A stretch of 64,000 bases of DNA from Heterotrichella gracilis. Its lineage: Eukaryota; Sar; Xanthophyceae; Tribonematales; Xanthonemataceae. Position 1 is the first letter of the stretch. Every line of letters begins with the position of its first letter. Below are positions 11,666-24,014 of this stretch, piece by piece. The position numbers and the translations under genes are program-made. The notes beneath the pieces were generated by a model. That model searched no databases. It was not told the DNA's origin and worked only from the letters and a program-made list of their open reading frames with translations. The stretch spans positions 1 to 64,000 of the forward strand of contig JAULBX010028603.1 in the NCBI GenBank assembly GCA_032358255.1, written 5' to 3'.

Positions 11666-14600
11666 TCACAGATGCTGCACACCCCCACCCCCCGCAGGTG
11701 GCTGCTGTGGCTGGTGCTGCTGATGGTGCTGCAGCAGGGAGGGGTGTGCCAGGGGGGGTGGCGGCATGCCGGCGCCTGGCGACGGCACCAAAAACGCCAA
11801 ACCCTCCGGCGGGTGATGCATCTGTGCCGACATGAATGGCATCGCGGGGCGCAGCATGGCGCCGGGGCCTGGCGGAGAGGCATGCTGTGCCATTTGTGTG
11901 ATGGATTGCCTGGGATACAGCGGCCGCAGCAGCGGGGGGCGTGGGTGGGTGGCTGCAGGCTGCGCCCCGCCCCCACCCCCCCGCTGCTGCAGGGGGGTAG
12001 CCACAAGCACTGGCTGCTGCCCTGGCTTCCCGCTGGGCATGGGCTGCAGCTGCAGGGGCGGGTGGGCGCCCGAGCCCTGTGCGGGGGACCCCGTGGCGGC
12101 TGTGGGTGGTGGTGCGCGCATCAGGTTCTGCTTCTCCTGCACCTTCTGGATGATGGTCTTGAGGATGCCGTGGAACTCCTGCAGCACCGCTCGTTCCTGT
12201 ACCGCGTAGCGCTGCTCGCTGTTGGCTGCGATCCCTGCGGGGGAAGGGGGGGCTGCAATAGGATGAGTGGCGCTGCTTGGGTGCAAGGTACCGTTCGCAG
12301 CCACGTGGCAGGCAGCGGTGACAGGCACACATACCACACATACAGACATATGGCCTATCACAAACCACACACACCCAACAATGGAGAAGTAGTCCTACAC
12401 CCTGGCCGCAACCACTTGACCGCACATGACAACACTGTGCACAAAACCGCCAGGCCAGCCGGCATCGCCCACCTGCCGCGCCCGCCCCCGCAGGGCTGGA
12501 CACAGAAGCCTGTGACTGCGCCACCTCAGCATGGCTGTCCAGGCTGGCAGTGGCTGTACCCATGGGTCCGGCCCCAGCCACCGGCACCGCGCCTCCCGTT
12601 GGCGCCCCGGCAAGTGTGGCAGTGCTGCCCCCGCTCCCCGCTGCCTTTGCTGCTCTTGCTGCCTTGTCCCTCTCCTCAGCCGATACCAGCAGCAGCAGCT
12701 GGCACATCTCCTCAATGAGGCCGCGCTTGATGACCTAGAATTTGCAGCACTGGTTAGGGTTTTGATGGGGGCAGGTGTGAGGGAGATATCCAGGCGCAGC
12801 TAGGGAGGGGTTCAGGGAACTACATGAATTAGTTACATTAAGAAATTAACTACGCAGCCTGTCCTTGAACACGCGCGTTGGTTGAAGGAACAGGGTTCAG
12901 TGCATGCGAGGGATTGGTAGGCAGGAAAATTAGATAGCACAAAGTGACAACGTAGATGTAAAGGAGATAGGAATAATTTAATGTCAGGACAAATCCAGAT
13001 GCCGCTGTGATGCGCATAGCGCAGCTCAGCGTGTGGCATACACCCTACAGGTATGCAAGGCAGTACCTGCCCCATTGCCAAGCTTATTGCCTTTGCCATG
13101 TAAGGGCAGGCAATATTTCAATGACCCACTGAATAGGATACCGTAATGACTAAACCACAGGTCAATGCCAGGTAGGTGGCAGCACCCATGCGCCACTCAT
13201 GCGCTGTGGGGGCCAAGCGCAAAACACGAAAATCATCCACGCATACTGCCGAGTTAATTATTGATAGAGATGGTTTATGCACCCCACCTCATTTGGTTCA
13301 TACCGGTGTAAATCGCATGTACCTGATCACTGGAACCTCGTGTTCAGGTAGGGTAAAGCCAAGGACTACCTGAGTGCTGGCCTGCAAGTGTGTTCGCTTT
13401 ATATGGTGCTACTGCGGGAATGCATGCAAGTTACAAATCACCTATTCCACTCACCTCCTGCACAGCGGCCCTGGCCAGCCCTCCGGAGGCACCCCCACCA
13501 GTCCCACCCGAGGGGGATGCGGTGCCAAGGGGGGCTCTGGCGGGGGCGACACCTGCGCCACCACCAGGTGACATCTGGCGCTGCAGCCACTCATCCACTC
13601 CGGTGCCTGTCGGCAGCTGCATGGAGGTGGCTGGCTTAGCGCCACCTGGCGAGGCTCCGGAGGTGAGGGCTGGGGGCTGCAAAGGGGTGAGAAGGGCATG
13701 AGGTGAGGAGTCAGACTGCCCATGTACCAGTCTCAAATATGAGCACATTAGTGCCCCAAAACATAAAGCCAGCTGGCTCCACAAATCACGTTGAATCAGT
13801 GGCTCAACATGCAATGCAGCCTGAAACACAAGCAAATGCCTACCAGCTGCACCCTCAACCAAAACCCTACGCAAGGGTGTGCGCACCCCACCTGTGCCAT
13901 TGCAGGTTTCCCTGGCGTGGTCACTGCCCCCACTTGCCTCCCGGGTGACAGCAGCGCAGCACCCAGGGGGCCTATGGGCATCGGCCGCGCCCTGGGGTCG
14001 TAGCGGGGGCGCTTGGATGGCGACATGGGCACCCCCCCAGTGCCCTCATGCTGTTTCCGTAGCAGGTCTTCCCTTTGCTCTGAGCCCTGCAGGGGGAGGG
14101 GCGCACAGGCTGAGGCAGAAAGGCAGGGATGGACATCCTGGTTGGCCTAACCCAGCTTGGTGCACATGAGGAGGCATGTGAACCACGGCTTGGAAGACTT
14201 GAAAAGGCTACTGGTGCCATGGGGATGCAATATGTAGGGCACCGAGCTAGGCGCGCACCTCAAAGTTCTTGCAGTCGATGCACTTGCAGTTGTCTGAGCA
14301 GAAGATCCCCGCCTGGAAGCACTCACAGTACTTCTTCAGGCACCCCGACTTCTTGCAGTTGCACCCCTTGTGGTGCTTGGCGCTGGAGGAGGGGGCGTCG
14401 TCCTTCTGCGTGTGTGGGTGGGGGGCATATGGTGGGCAGTTGCAGTAACACTGCCATTTTCATTTTTTCCCTTTCCTTTTTACATTTTTTTTTTTAATGA
14501 TGATACCCATCCCGTTGCTGATTTGCTTAGAAGTACATCACCAGCAAAGGTGTGGGCCTGTGGTGCACATGCAAGTCGATATAACGAGATTGCATGGGTG

Positions 14601-15566
14601 CACCATTGAGGACCAAATCCTGCAGCAACGCACCACATTCGCCTGGATTTTTGGCCTGAAGGCGTTAGGGTTCCTCTCTAGGATGCCCTCAATTGCTGTC
14701 TGCCTTAGGGTTTCGCTCTCCTTGTTGTTGCTGCACCCCACGCAGTTACAGTTGTCGCAGTAGCGGCCAGAGGCAAAGCACTCACAGTACCTGCGCACCA
14801 GGGGGAAGGGTTCAGGAAGGGTTGTGCAGGTCGTAGGCTTGCTGACGCGGATGAAGTAGTCGCACTGCTGCCCTGAGGCTGTGGTTGCTGGCCATGGCTT
14901 TAACAACATGCAGGTCGAATGCACAAGCTGGATACACATGTTATTCATAGATTTTCCCTTCATGCTTCAGCATTTGCAGGGCGACACTCTAGCTAGCAGC
15001 AAATGGTAGCTGCACTACACCCCCCTATCATGTGGGCCACCTGCAGCATGCATGCAGTGCACCACGTACAGCTTGAGGCAGCGCGAGTTCTTGCAGTTGC
15101 AGGTCTTCCTGATGGGGTTGTTACCCCCTGGGCCCCGCCCGCTGCCGCTGGGCCGTGCCCCCTGCCCCGAGGGCGCCGCTCGCCTGCATATGGAACAACA
15201 CAGCCACCTTCAGGGAGGGGGTGCAAGGGGCAGACCGCACCGGGGAGGACATGCCAGCACTGGGTGTTCAACTGGGGCACATCTATACATCTCAGCATGC
15301 CCATGTGTCAACAGGCTGTTGCTTCAACAGGCAACCCTGCACACTGTTAGGGTTTCATCAGACCCTAAGGGTAAGTATTATTTCACCAGACCCTTAGGGT
15401 ATCGCCGTAGGGTACCGCACCTCATGGGCGACGCGGCCAGTGCCTGCTGGTTCATGAATGTGTTTGCGGCGGGGAAGGAGGGCGCACCCAGGCCGTTGGC
15501 CAACATGTCCTGGAGGCTCTGTGGGGGTGCACCACTGGGGCCTGGGGTGGGGGTGGGGGTGGCCAT
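11666..15566 (-). CDS. CXC-hinge-CXC DNA-binding protein (TSO1/tesmin/LIN54 family)
   Basis: This is a CPP/CRC family protein. Eight exons join in phase: 15566-15421, 15183-15070, 14790-14634, 14405-14259, 14086-13892, 13676-13455, 12734-12473 and 12234-11666, giving about 603 residues. The first cysteine-rich module (about 75-115) reads [18 protein letters not shown] and continues with CDNCNCVGC. The hinge carries the family signature [10 protein letters not shown]. The second module (about 151-185) reads [16 protein letters not shown] and then [10 protein letters not shown]. In LIN54 and TSO1 the tyrosine in LYCECF contacts DNA at the CHR element (TTYGAA). The rest is low-complexity Pro/Gly/Gln-rich sequence with a short basic [11 protein letters not shown] stretch that may be a nuclear signal. 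A leucine-rich segment ([15 protein letters not shown]) and a helical one ([19 protein letters not shown]) may be protein-binding. The start ATG sits in ACCATGGCC with an in-frame stop just upstream. Confidence 0.92.
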
Positions 15567-17560
15567 GGTGGTAGATGGGTGGGGCGCTGGGGGTCCCTAG
15601 GATGGCCTGCGGGCGGCGTCTGGGAATGAGTTTTTCTGGCCATAGGTGGTATTGTGACTGTACGCCATCATCACAGGCAGGGTGCCCCCGGGCTGCACAC
15701 AAGGCATGCCCCGCCCCTCTGCCTGCGCACTAGTGCAACGGGTTCATGTGTGGAGCGTGTGCATACCTTCCAGTGGCTGGCTGGTGGTGTGGCTGGTGCA
15801 CAGCTGCGGCGCGCTCACTGGTGGAACCCCGGGCAGGCAAGGAGGGTTGGCCTTGATGTCAAGAAGTCCCACGCAGCGTTGGTTGCAAACTCCCTTCTGT
15901 GGGCTTGTAGCTGTGGCTGATCACTGACAGGATGGTGGGGCTGTGGCGTATTGTTAAGTGCTGCTGCCAGCTGTCCTCCGCACCTGGTGGTGGGTGCTGG
16001 TGAGGAGGATGGCGAAGCACCGCTGGCGGCAATTGGGCCGGGGCAAGGTATGTGGGTCGCTGTTGCAGACAGTTTTAAGCCAGATGTTTTTTATGCAGTG
16101 ATATGGGTGCTGCTTGGCTGGTGCTGGCTTGCTGCTGTGAGTGCGGTGGTGGCAGCGCTTGGCCAAGGCCAGTGGTAGGGTGGGTGCCTCACAAATGCGC
16201 CTCAAACACACACGATTGCTGCCCAATGCTCCAGGCAGCGGCTGGTTTTTCCTTTGTTGTCCACAAAAGGCGCTCACTGCTCCGTTTCAAAGCCGATGCT
16301 GCCCCCGAATATTCAAATGCATGCTGCATCTGGTAGTGGCTGTCGCTGGTGTGCTGCCGCAGCTGCTCGCGTGCTTTTGCTGCCAAAATTCCTGATCTAC
16401 TGTGGAATACCACAGCATCAATACCTCTGTTTTTGCCCGTTACGGTGCGACTTGGACAGGGTTATCTTTGTGCTTTGCAACAAGGGTGTCACTCTGTTTT
16501 CTGCCCACCATCCACCCCACCTTCCACCCCACTTAGCAGGGAGGTCGTCCACCACTGTAGTTGACCCGTACAAGCTTGCCAAAAGGACAGAAAAGGCTTG
16601 GAAAAAGGTTACAAGTCAAGAAAATCCTGTGGAACTACTTTCGCGATAGACAGCCCCTGATGGGTCTCGAATGGGTCACTCACGGAGTACGCCACTGCTT
16701 GCACAAACGGTTCCCAGGTTGAGATGAGGCCGCTTACCAGGTCCAAAAGTAGTACTAGTATGTCGCACGGCGTTGCCTGTGTGTGTTGAACCAGGCGAGG
16801 TGCTTCTGTCGCTGGCGAAACAGCGTGCGAGGGTTAGGTTCGTAATTTTAAAGCTCTCAGATTTGAACATTTTGACACAAATTGTGAATTTTTCGATGCA
16901 ACGCTGGGCGCTGAGGCCACCGTAGGGAGGGTGCAAGCCTTGGAAGAGCGTGCAAGCCTTGCCTTGGCGTGAATCTTTCAGAAGAAGAACGATCAGTACA
17001 CCCCAAGTGACGGCGGCACACCACCAATGTTGACAAAAGAAAAGTGAGTTACATGGTCAATAGCCACTCCATGCAAGGCAGGGCGCCATTAATGGACCAG
17101 GTCCTGGTCAATCCATCCTCACATGTGAAACGTGATCAGTCGAGCCAAAAATGATACCCTGTATGCATGCATCCAAGTGTGTTGCGTACGGGTCCCATCC
17201 ACTGTATGTTGGACCAGATCTTTCACCGCTAAAATTCACTACAGGTATATTAACTACAGTGTGCCAACTGACTCGAGGTGACAACTGACAACAGTTGAGC
17301 AGTGACTATGCAAAGTGCAGAAATAAACATCCCTTGAAATTGTCAACCTCAGCACTGCATGCGTGACAAAAAAAACGTGAACTCTGAAAAGGACTGACAG
17401 GCAAGTGGTGGTGAAACATAAATCTCTCAACAAAGCACAGCTAACAAACCACAATGTTGCATACATCAGCAACAGTAAAACTCTTGAACGTACCCACACC
17501 CCCCAACGTATCCAGCCGGATGGCGATCTCTGCACTAGGCCTGGGGCCCTTGGCAGCGTG
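15567..17560. other. Intergenic region
   Basis: Lies between the 5' side of the CXC gene and the 3' end of the ankyrin gene. It probably holds the CXC gene's promoter and leader. Its right half is less GC-rich than the coding flanks. The open frames present show no family motif. Confidence 0.5.
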
Positions 17561-20500
17561 TCATCGCAGCTGCACCCCGCCCATCTTCTGCAGCTCGTGC
17601 AGCGCCCGGTAGCAGAACCGCAGCGGCATGCCCAGCGCAGTCTGCGTCGGGCGCTGCGCCTCCAGCAGCGCCACCTTGAGCGCCAGCCCCCCCTCGCCCA
17701 GCGTAGCCACCCTGCCCACCAGCCCCTGCTGCACCGCGGCCGCGTGCAGCGGCATCATGATGTTGGAGGACACGTCAGCCGCGTGGTGCCGCTCCATCTG
17801 CGTGAACCGGATCTCGCACTCCGCTGCCCCGGGGGTGGGGATGATCTCCACGTGCATGGAGATGGGCAGGGCGGGCAAGGGGGCGGTCCCCGGGGGGAGC
17901 GGCGGCTGGGGTGGTAGTGGCGCGGCGCTGGGTGCGGGCTGTGGGGGAGGGGATGGTCGGGGCGGTCTGTACATGGGCGGCACAGTATTGGCTTGCGCCG
18001 CGGGATGCGGATGTGATGTGGCACTGGGCGGGCGGGGGGCTTGGGTAAGTTGTTCTCTTGCTGGTGCGAGTGGCTGTGCCCTGCCTGAGGCGCCACCAGG
18101 CACTGAACCTGAAGGAGCAGGGCGCGCTGCCGATGTACCCTGCCGCACGGTGGTGGGAGCGGGCGCGGCGGCGCTGGCAAGGGGAGCAATGGGGCGTGCC
18201 GCCTGTGAGGTGCCTTGTGCTGCGGGTGGCTGCCTGGGATGCACCGCTGGCGCAGGCGCCACATGGCGGGGCACCGGGGCTGCGCTGCCGGAAGCAGCCC
18301 CCGCAGCAGCTGGTGTCTGTGTTGGAGGAGCGTCGATGAGGGGGAAGGGCAGCAGCTGCACGCTGACCGGCGATGCCCCTGACTGTGCTGGTGCGCTGCC
18401 TGCAGGTGGCTGCTGCGGGGCCATGTGGGTGGCCTGCCCTGATGGCGCTGCTGCTGGGCCATGCGGGTTGAGCGCCGGTGCCGCCATGCGCTCGATGGGC
18501 GTCGCCTTGGCTTCTGCGGTCCGGCGCTTGCGCTTGCGGGGACCTGCACACACCAGGCTGCTCGGAAACCACCACTGACAACCCACAAACCCTGTATGAA
18601 CCACATACCCTATACGCAGCAAGGGTAAAAAATTGCAAAAATTAAAATTGCGCTCCTTGTGAACGGGGGGGCAAGTACACACACCTTCTTTCGCCTCATA
18701 CGCTTGCGCCTCGGCACCCCGCTTGCTCCCCTGGCCAGCCGTCGGGTGGTGGCTGAGGTGCTGCCCCTCCCCGTCCCCGCCATTGGCCATGCCCCCATGG
18801 GCCTCACCAGTCAGGTCTATGGCTGAGGGTGTGGCGCCTGCCTGCACGGGGGCCTGCGCCACAGAGACAGGGGCGCTGCTGGGCGGCTGATTCCCTGGGT
18901 GCTGATGCTGCTGAGGTGCGGAGGCGGAGGGCGGGGGCGCAAGACCGGCGGATGTGCCAGTGGCGGCGGCGGCGGGCTGAGACGGTGCCGGGGGGCCGCT
19001 GGGGCGTGGCGGATGCCCAGATGGCGCTGGTGCCGTTTGCTGAGGTGCAGCGGTGCCGACGCTTGGTGGACAGATACTGGTTTGCTCGATGTAAGCCTTG
19101 GTGTAGTAGGCAGGGGCAAGCCTGGGGTCTCGGCTGGGGATTGGCATGGGGGCAGGGACAACACCCATGGCTGTAGTGACCACCGCCCCTGCACCGACGC
19201 TTGCCCTTGGTGCACCAGTGCTGATAGGAGGCACGTATGGCACAAATCTGGGACCCACAGGGGGAGGCTGTGGCTCGCTGGTGGTGGCTGGCTGATCAGG
19301 TTGAACGCCGTTCACATGGGCGGGCGCATGTGATGCGCTGGCAGCTGCTGGCCCTGCACCTGTCCCTTTTGCACCTGCTGGTGCGGTTTTGGCAGTGGGT
19401 GTGGGAGTGCGTGTGGAGGGTGGCCCTAGCGCCGGTGCAGGGCCTGCCCTTGCTTGTGCAGATGGGGCTGCTGCCTTCCCAGTGGCTGCTGCTGCTGCCA
19501 CCTGGCGCATGTCTTTTGCCGCGGCGCCTGATGCAGCTGTTGGCCCCAGCGTCCCAGGCCCATAGAAATCCGCCAACATCCGCGTCGCGCCTTTGGGGGC
19601 CAGGGTGTGCCCCAGGGAGGGTTCAGCGGGTGCGGGTGCTAGGGGCGGGGCAGGCACCCGATAGGCCTCTCCCTGCTGCTCAGTCCCTGCCGCAGCCCCT
19701 GCACGTGACTTGTCCACTGCCTTGGCCGCCGATGGCGGCACCGCCAACGCCCCAGTGCCGCTGCTGCTGCTCGCGCCAGACTCCCCTTCGCCCTCCACCG
19801 CCAGTACCCCCCCTGGCGGGGGCAGGGACGCCGGTGCAGCAGACGAGGATGTGGCTACCATGGGGCCAACATCCTCCTTTGGTGCGGTGGATGCTGGTGG
19901 CGTTTCCAAAGCCTGATTTGCTCTCGCCCCCCTAGGCGCCCCCTGGCCACCAGTTTGGGCCGCCTTGCGGGTACCCTTGCTGCGGGCTGCTGCCTGCACG
20001 GGCACGGGTGTGTGCTTGGGAGGGTTGACGCTGCCCCCTCCACTGCGGCGCGCGCGGCGAGGGGGCCCTGCCGGTGCGCTGTTGTTCAGCTCGAGCAGCA
20101 TGCCGGCTGCGGCCATGCTCTCCGATCCCTGCGGCCTGTCGTCCATGCCATCCCTGGGGCAGTGGCATGAAATGCATGGGTTATTTTAGGGACGAGACTA
20201 CACGCGCTGCCTCTGTGTGTAGAACTACATCCTTTTTCTCATTACATGCCATGCCACACAGCAATGCCAGCACCGCAATGAAGTGCATGCAGGCATGCGG
20301 CAACACATGGAGGTCCCCCTCATGTGCATGCATGCCAGCAGCATCTCTAGAAATGTCCTGTCTACTTAGTAATACTTGTTACCACAAGGGATTGCATAAC
20401 CTTGCAGAATGACTAATCACCGTTTTAATGACAATAAATAGTTGTCATATCCCCCCTGTCTAAAGTTACAATTCTATTTTTTCTCACCTTGGGCTTGCCT

Positions 20501-22745
20501 CCGCCTCCGCGCGTGACTTGCGCAGCGAGTCGAGGAACACAGCCACCGCCTCGTGCTTCTCATCCCTTGCAAGCTCAGCTGCAGTCTTGCCACCTGGCGT
20601 ACGCGCCCTGCGCACCAATGATGCATGGTTAGGGGCCCTGCGTGAAGCGCCTCAACCCTAAACCCTAGTGATGTGGGGAGCCCGGCTGGTCTTGCTGCGC
20701 TTAGGATGCAAGGTGTGCCGCGCATAGGCAGCAGGTGTGCACCTGACCAACACTCCATGCCAGATTGCAAGGCGCATTGAGGTGCTGGCTAGTTCATGCC
20801 CAGCCACCGGGTATCAGCAGTGCCACTAATGAGACTGACCTGAACCTATCTCACCTGTCTTCTCGCAATCGCCATTACCTCACATGCCCAACATGGATTT
20901 GCCCTTACTTTCCTTACACTTGCTTCAATCCACAAAATGACATGGCAGGAGATGGTACTCAGCTTGGACAGCTCTCTTGTCACAGCCTTGCTTCCCACCA
21001 CCCAACCCCTCCACCTCCGCCCCCACCACGCGCCCACCCACCCATGCCCCCACCACACGCCACCCACCTAGTGTCCGCCCTGTGCTGCACCAGTTCCCTG
21101 ACCAGCGCCAGGTGGCCCTCAGAGGCAGCCACATGCAGCGGCGTCTCCCCCTTGCCGTTCACCTGGTCAATACCCTCCCCCTGGAGGTATTCAAGCAGCA
21201 GTTTGATGCAGCGGGTGGCTGCAGCGTGGCAGCCCTGCGGAGGTGGGTGGGTGGGTGTGGCTAAGGGGAGGAAGGTAAGGGGCTAAAATACATTTCGATT
21301 TTCCAATGCGCAGTATGTTTGGAGCAGACAAGGGGCGCGTGCGTGCCATGCGTTCGTGCCATGGCGTGCGGCCAGGGGCATCGCAGCAGGTCCTCATCCC
21401 GTCAGAAAAACACAGATAGAGGGTAGAGATGAATGTGCCGGTAGCTCAAGTGGTCGCCATGCATCCACCTGTTGCCATGTTAACCAACAGCACAAGTGCA
21501 TGGTCTTGCCAGCGCCTCACCTGGCCGCCGCCCTTCTTGTGCCTGCCCTTGCACACCTCGGTGACGCACGCGTAGTGCAGCGCGCAGTCGCCCTCCCGGT
21601 CCCGGTGGAGCACCTGAGCACAGGCCTGAGCTGAGCACCACCATATCCCCACAGGAAAGGGTGCATGCACACCACTCAGCGCTGCCACCGGCTCCACATT
21701 AGAGCAAGCAGGAACCACCCGTGCACGAAAACACTACTTAGGCGCTGCATGGCTTGGTTTCCCCTGGTACCCCGCCATGCCAGATATGCACTGCTCCCAG
21801 GTAGTGCTCCACACAGTGGTACACACACGCCTCTAGGGTGCCTGACTGCCTGCTCTCTTCACCTTTGCGTGTGCCGCCAGGAACTTCTTGGCCAGCCCAT
21901 CGTGCGCCGACAGGCAGGCCAGGTGCACCGGCATAGCCCCGTAGTGGTCCGCCACGTGGCAGTAGGTCTGTGCCTTTGGGTGCGCCAGCAGCATCTCTAG
22001 AGACTCCTCGCTGGTCTGGCTGTACTGGTGGGGCCGGGCAGCGGTGTGGAACACAGTGCTGCCCTCGTCGTTCTGGCAGCCAAGCTCGGCACCCCGTTGC
22101 AAGAGAAGCTTCACCTTGGGTGCATCAGACTGTGGGGACAACGGGTGGGTCAGCAGATGGGAAAGTGGACACCAGGTTGTGGCTGAACAGTGTTTGAGCG
22201 TAATGCCTGAGCAGTATGTGAGCTTGTGGGCAGAGCAAAGGGCCGCAGGGGTTGTCACTATATGTATCTAGCAGAAGTAGGACCCAACTTGTGGGTATTT
22301 ACACCAGCTTGCACACGTTTGTGTGATGAGCAGAAGCCCGCACCTGATACACTGCGTTGTGGAGGCAGCTGAAGCCACTCTCTGGGTGTACAGCCATGTC
22401 TGCCCCCTTGTCCAAGAGCTCTTCCACAGTCCCTGTGTAGCCTTGGTTGGAACTGCAAGCCAGGTTGAGTGGCGTGCGCCCATCTTGGTTGCTGAGGTTG
22501 ACCTGGGCTCCCAAGGAAAGCAACAGGCGAACATTGTCACGTGTGCCAAGCTTGGAGTCTAACACCACCAGGTGCAGAGCAGTGTTCCCTGCCAGGTCCC
22601 CATGGTTGATGTCCACTCCTTGAGCTACATAGCCTTTCACTGCTTCCCAGTTGCCCTGCCCCGCAGCTACCAGCAGCTGGTCACCCAGCTTCTGGCTCTT
22701 GTCCTTTCGTTTAGTGGAGGCGACTTGGGCCCGACCAGGGGACAT
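17561..22745 (-). CDS. Ankyrin-repeat protein with long Pro/Ala-rich tail
   Basis: Seven exons join in phase: 22745-22344, 22129-21863, 21613-21521, 21234-21068, 20607-20488, 20153-18685 and 18543-17561, giving about 1,166 residues. Residues 1 to about 345 form ankyrin repeats; typical pieces are GNTALHLVV, GRTPLNLAC, GDCALHYAC, GETPLHVAASEGHLALV and GGKTAAELARDEKHEAV. Residues of about 350-840 are low-complexity Ala/Pro/Gly/Thr/Gln. A basic patch, PRKRKRR, is created across the last intron and looks like a nuclear signal. The last 100 residues return to normal composition (EIRFTQMERHHAADVSSN, MPLRFCYRALHELQKMGG) and may be a folded domain that I do not recognise. The last intron stays open in frame, so an unspliced reading of about 860 residues is possible. 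The function is unknown; a nuclear scaffold or regulator is a guess from the layout. Confidence 0.82.
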
Positions 22746-24014
22746 TGAGGACTTACACCGTTGCCTTCAGTGCCGTTCTGAGGGCCCAAACTGGATGGAT
22801 GGGACGGTACGTGGCAGGGCTGCCTCTCGGAATTAGGCAAAACCCACTCCAAAACCCACAACTTCAGTGTTGCAGGTTGCACACTAGCCTTTGCGCCTGT
22901 TCACAGCGGCTCGGTACACATGATATTTGGCGAAGGATGGCCGTTCAAGGTGGCAGTGGCCCCAACATCACGAAGACAGATACTGCTGTTCTCGTCAAGG
23001 GCGGAAACAGTGAGCAGTGGTCCCAATCACTGTAACTTCCTGAAATAGAAATGCCAACCTTGTCAAGGTTCTTGTACAAGCCCAAGGCCAAAAAGGCAGT
23101 TGTAAATAACATATTTATTAATTAACGGCTATTTAAAAAATAGCCGTTAATTAGCAATAATTTAACCAGCAGCAACTTTTCCCACAGGAGGATTGGGCTA
23201 GGTCCTTGATGGCTCCTACTAGCAGTGGTTATTGAAGTCCAGGGGTCTTGCAAACACTAAAATATTTTGAATAAGAGCAAATAGGAGCAAACTTGAAGCC
23301 TGACAGGCTGGAGGGCCACCCATGGGGTCACTGGAGCAGGTCCAAACAGACATTTGAACAAGGAAGTTGAAACCTCGATTACTTTACAAGGTGACAACAT
23401 AGTTTTGGCCACATGCAAAATATTTTTGGCAGCAGTTTTTATCACGGGAAAAGCACCCTAGGTCACCGCCAATGTGCATTGCACAAGTTCAGCAAGTACA
23501 GGCTTGAGCAAGCTGGCAAGCGAAGCACTGCCACCAGGGCGGGGGGCCCTTTGCATCACATCTATTTGATGTAAAAATACCGCACTAGTAAAATGCAGGC
23601 CAAGAATGAAAATTAATGCAAAGATTCACGCACATTCAAAAAACAAGAACGGAAGAATTATTGCTCTACTTGAGTCTGATAACCACGGCTCCAAGCGCAC
23701 AAATCCTAGGGATGCATGCTGCATTTTTTTCACTTTGCTAATCCCTCAAGGAGCTCTTGCTTTATTAACATGCCTGTTTAGGGACAGGCTGCGTGGTCAT
23801 CCATTTATCTATTTTCTATACCGGCACCAACTGTAGACATCTGCCACCCCACTGGCCCAATTAACGGTATCGATGCCCAGACGTCCATGCCAAACCCTGA
23901 TAATATTGAGAGGTACTGCGCCCCAAAGCATGCGCATTGCTGCCCCTGACCATGCGCGCGCTTTCCTAGCGCCAGGCGCCATGCATGCCCATGCGACCGG
24001 CCTCACGCCCACAC
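22746..24014. other. Intergenic region with hairpin
   Basis: Lies between the ankyrin gene's 5' end and the methyltransferase gene's 3' end. It is more AT-rich than its flanks from about 23,090 to 23,800. It holds a 16-bp inverted repeat with a 3-nt loop (23119-23153). No coding sequence was recognised. Confidence 0.6.
23119..23153. repeat. 16-bp inverted repeat, AAA loop
   Basis: The arms TAATTAACGGCTATTT and AAATAGCCGTTAATTA are exact reverse complements. The site lies in an AT-rich intergenic stretch roughly 400 bp upstream of the ankyrin gene's start codon, so it is not placed like a 3' terminator of either neighbour. It could be a MITE remnant or a cruciform-forming site. Confidence 0.75.

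Noticed and set aside
11672-12718. Plus-strand open frame of 348 codons
   Set aside because: It lies opposite the Pro/Gln-rich exons of the CXC gene, where GC-rich codons leave long open antisense frames. The sequence is low-complexity and lacks motifs.
17628-18578. Plus-strand open frame of 316 codons
   Set aside because: Antisense shadow of the Ala/Pro-rich tail of the ankyrin protein.
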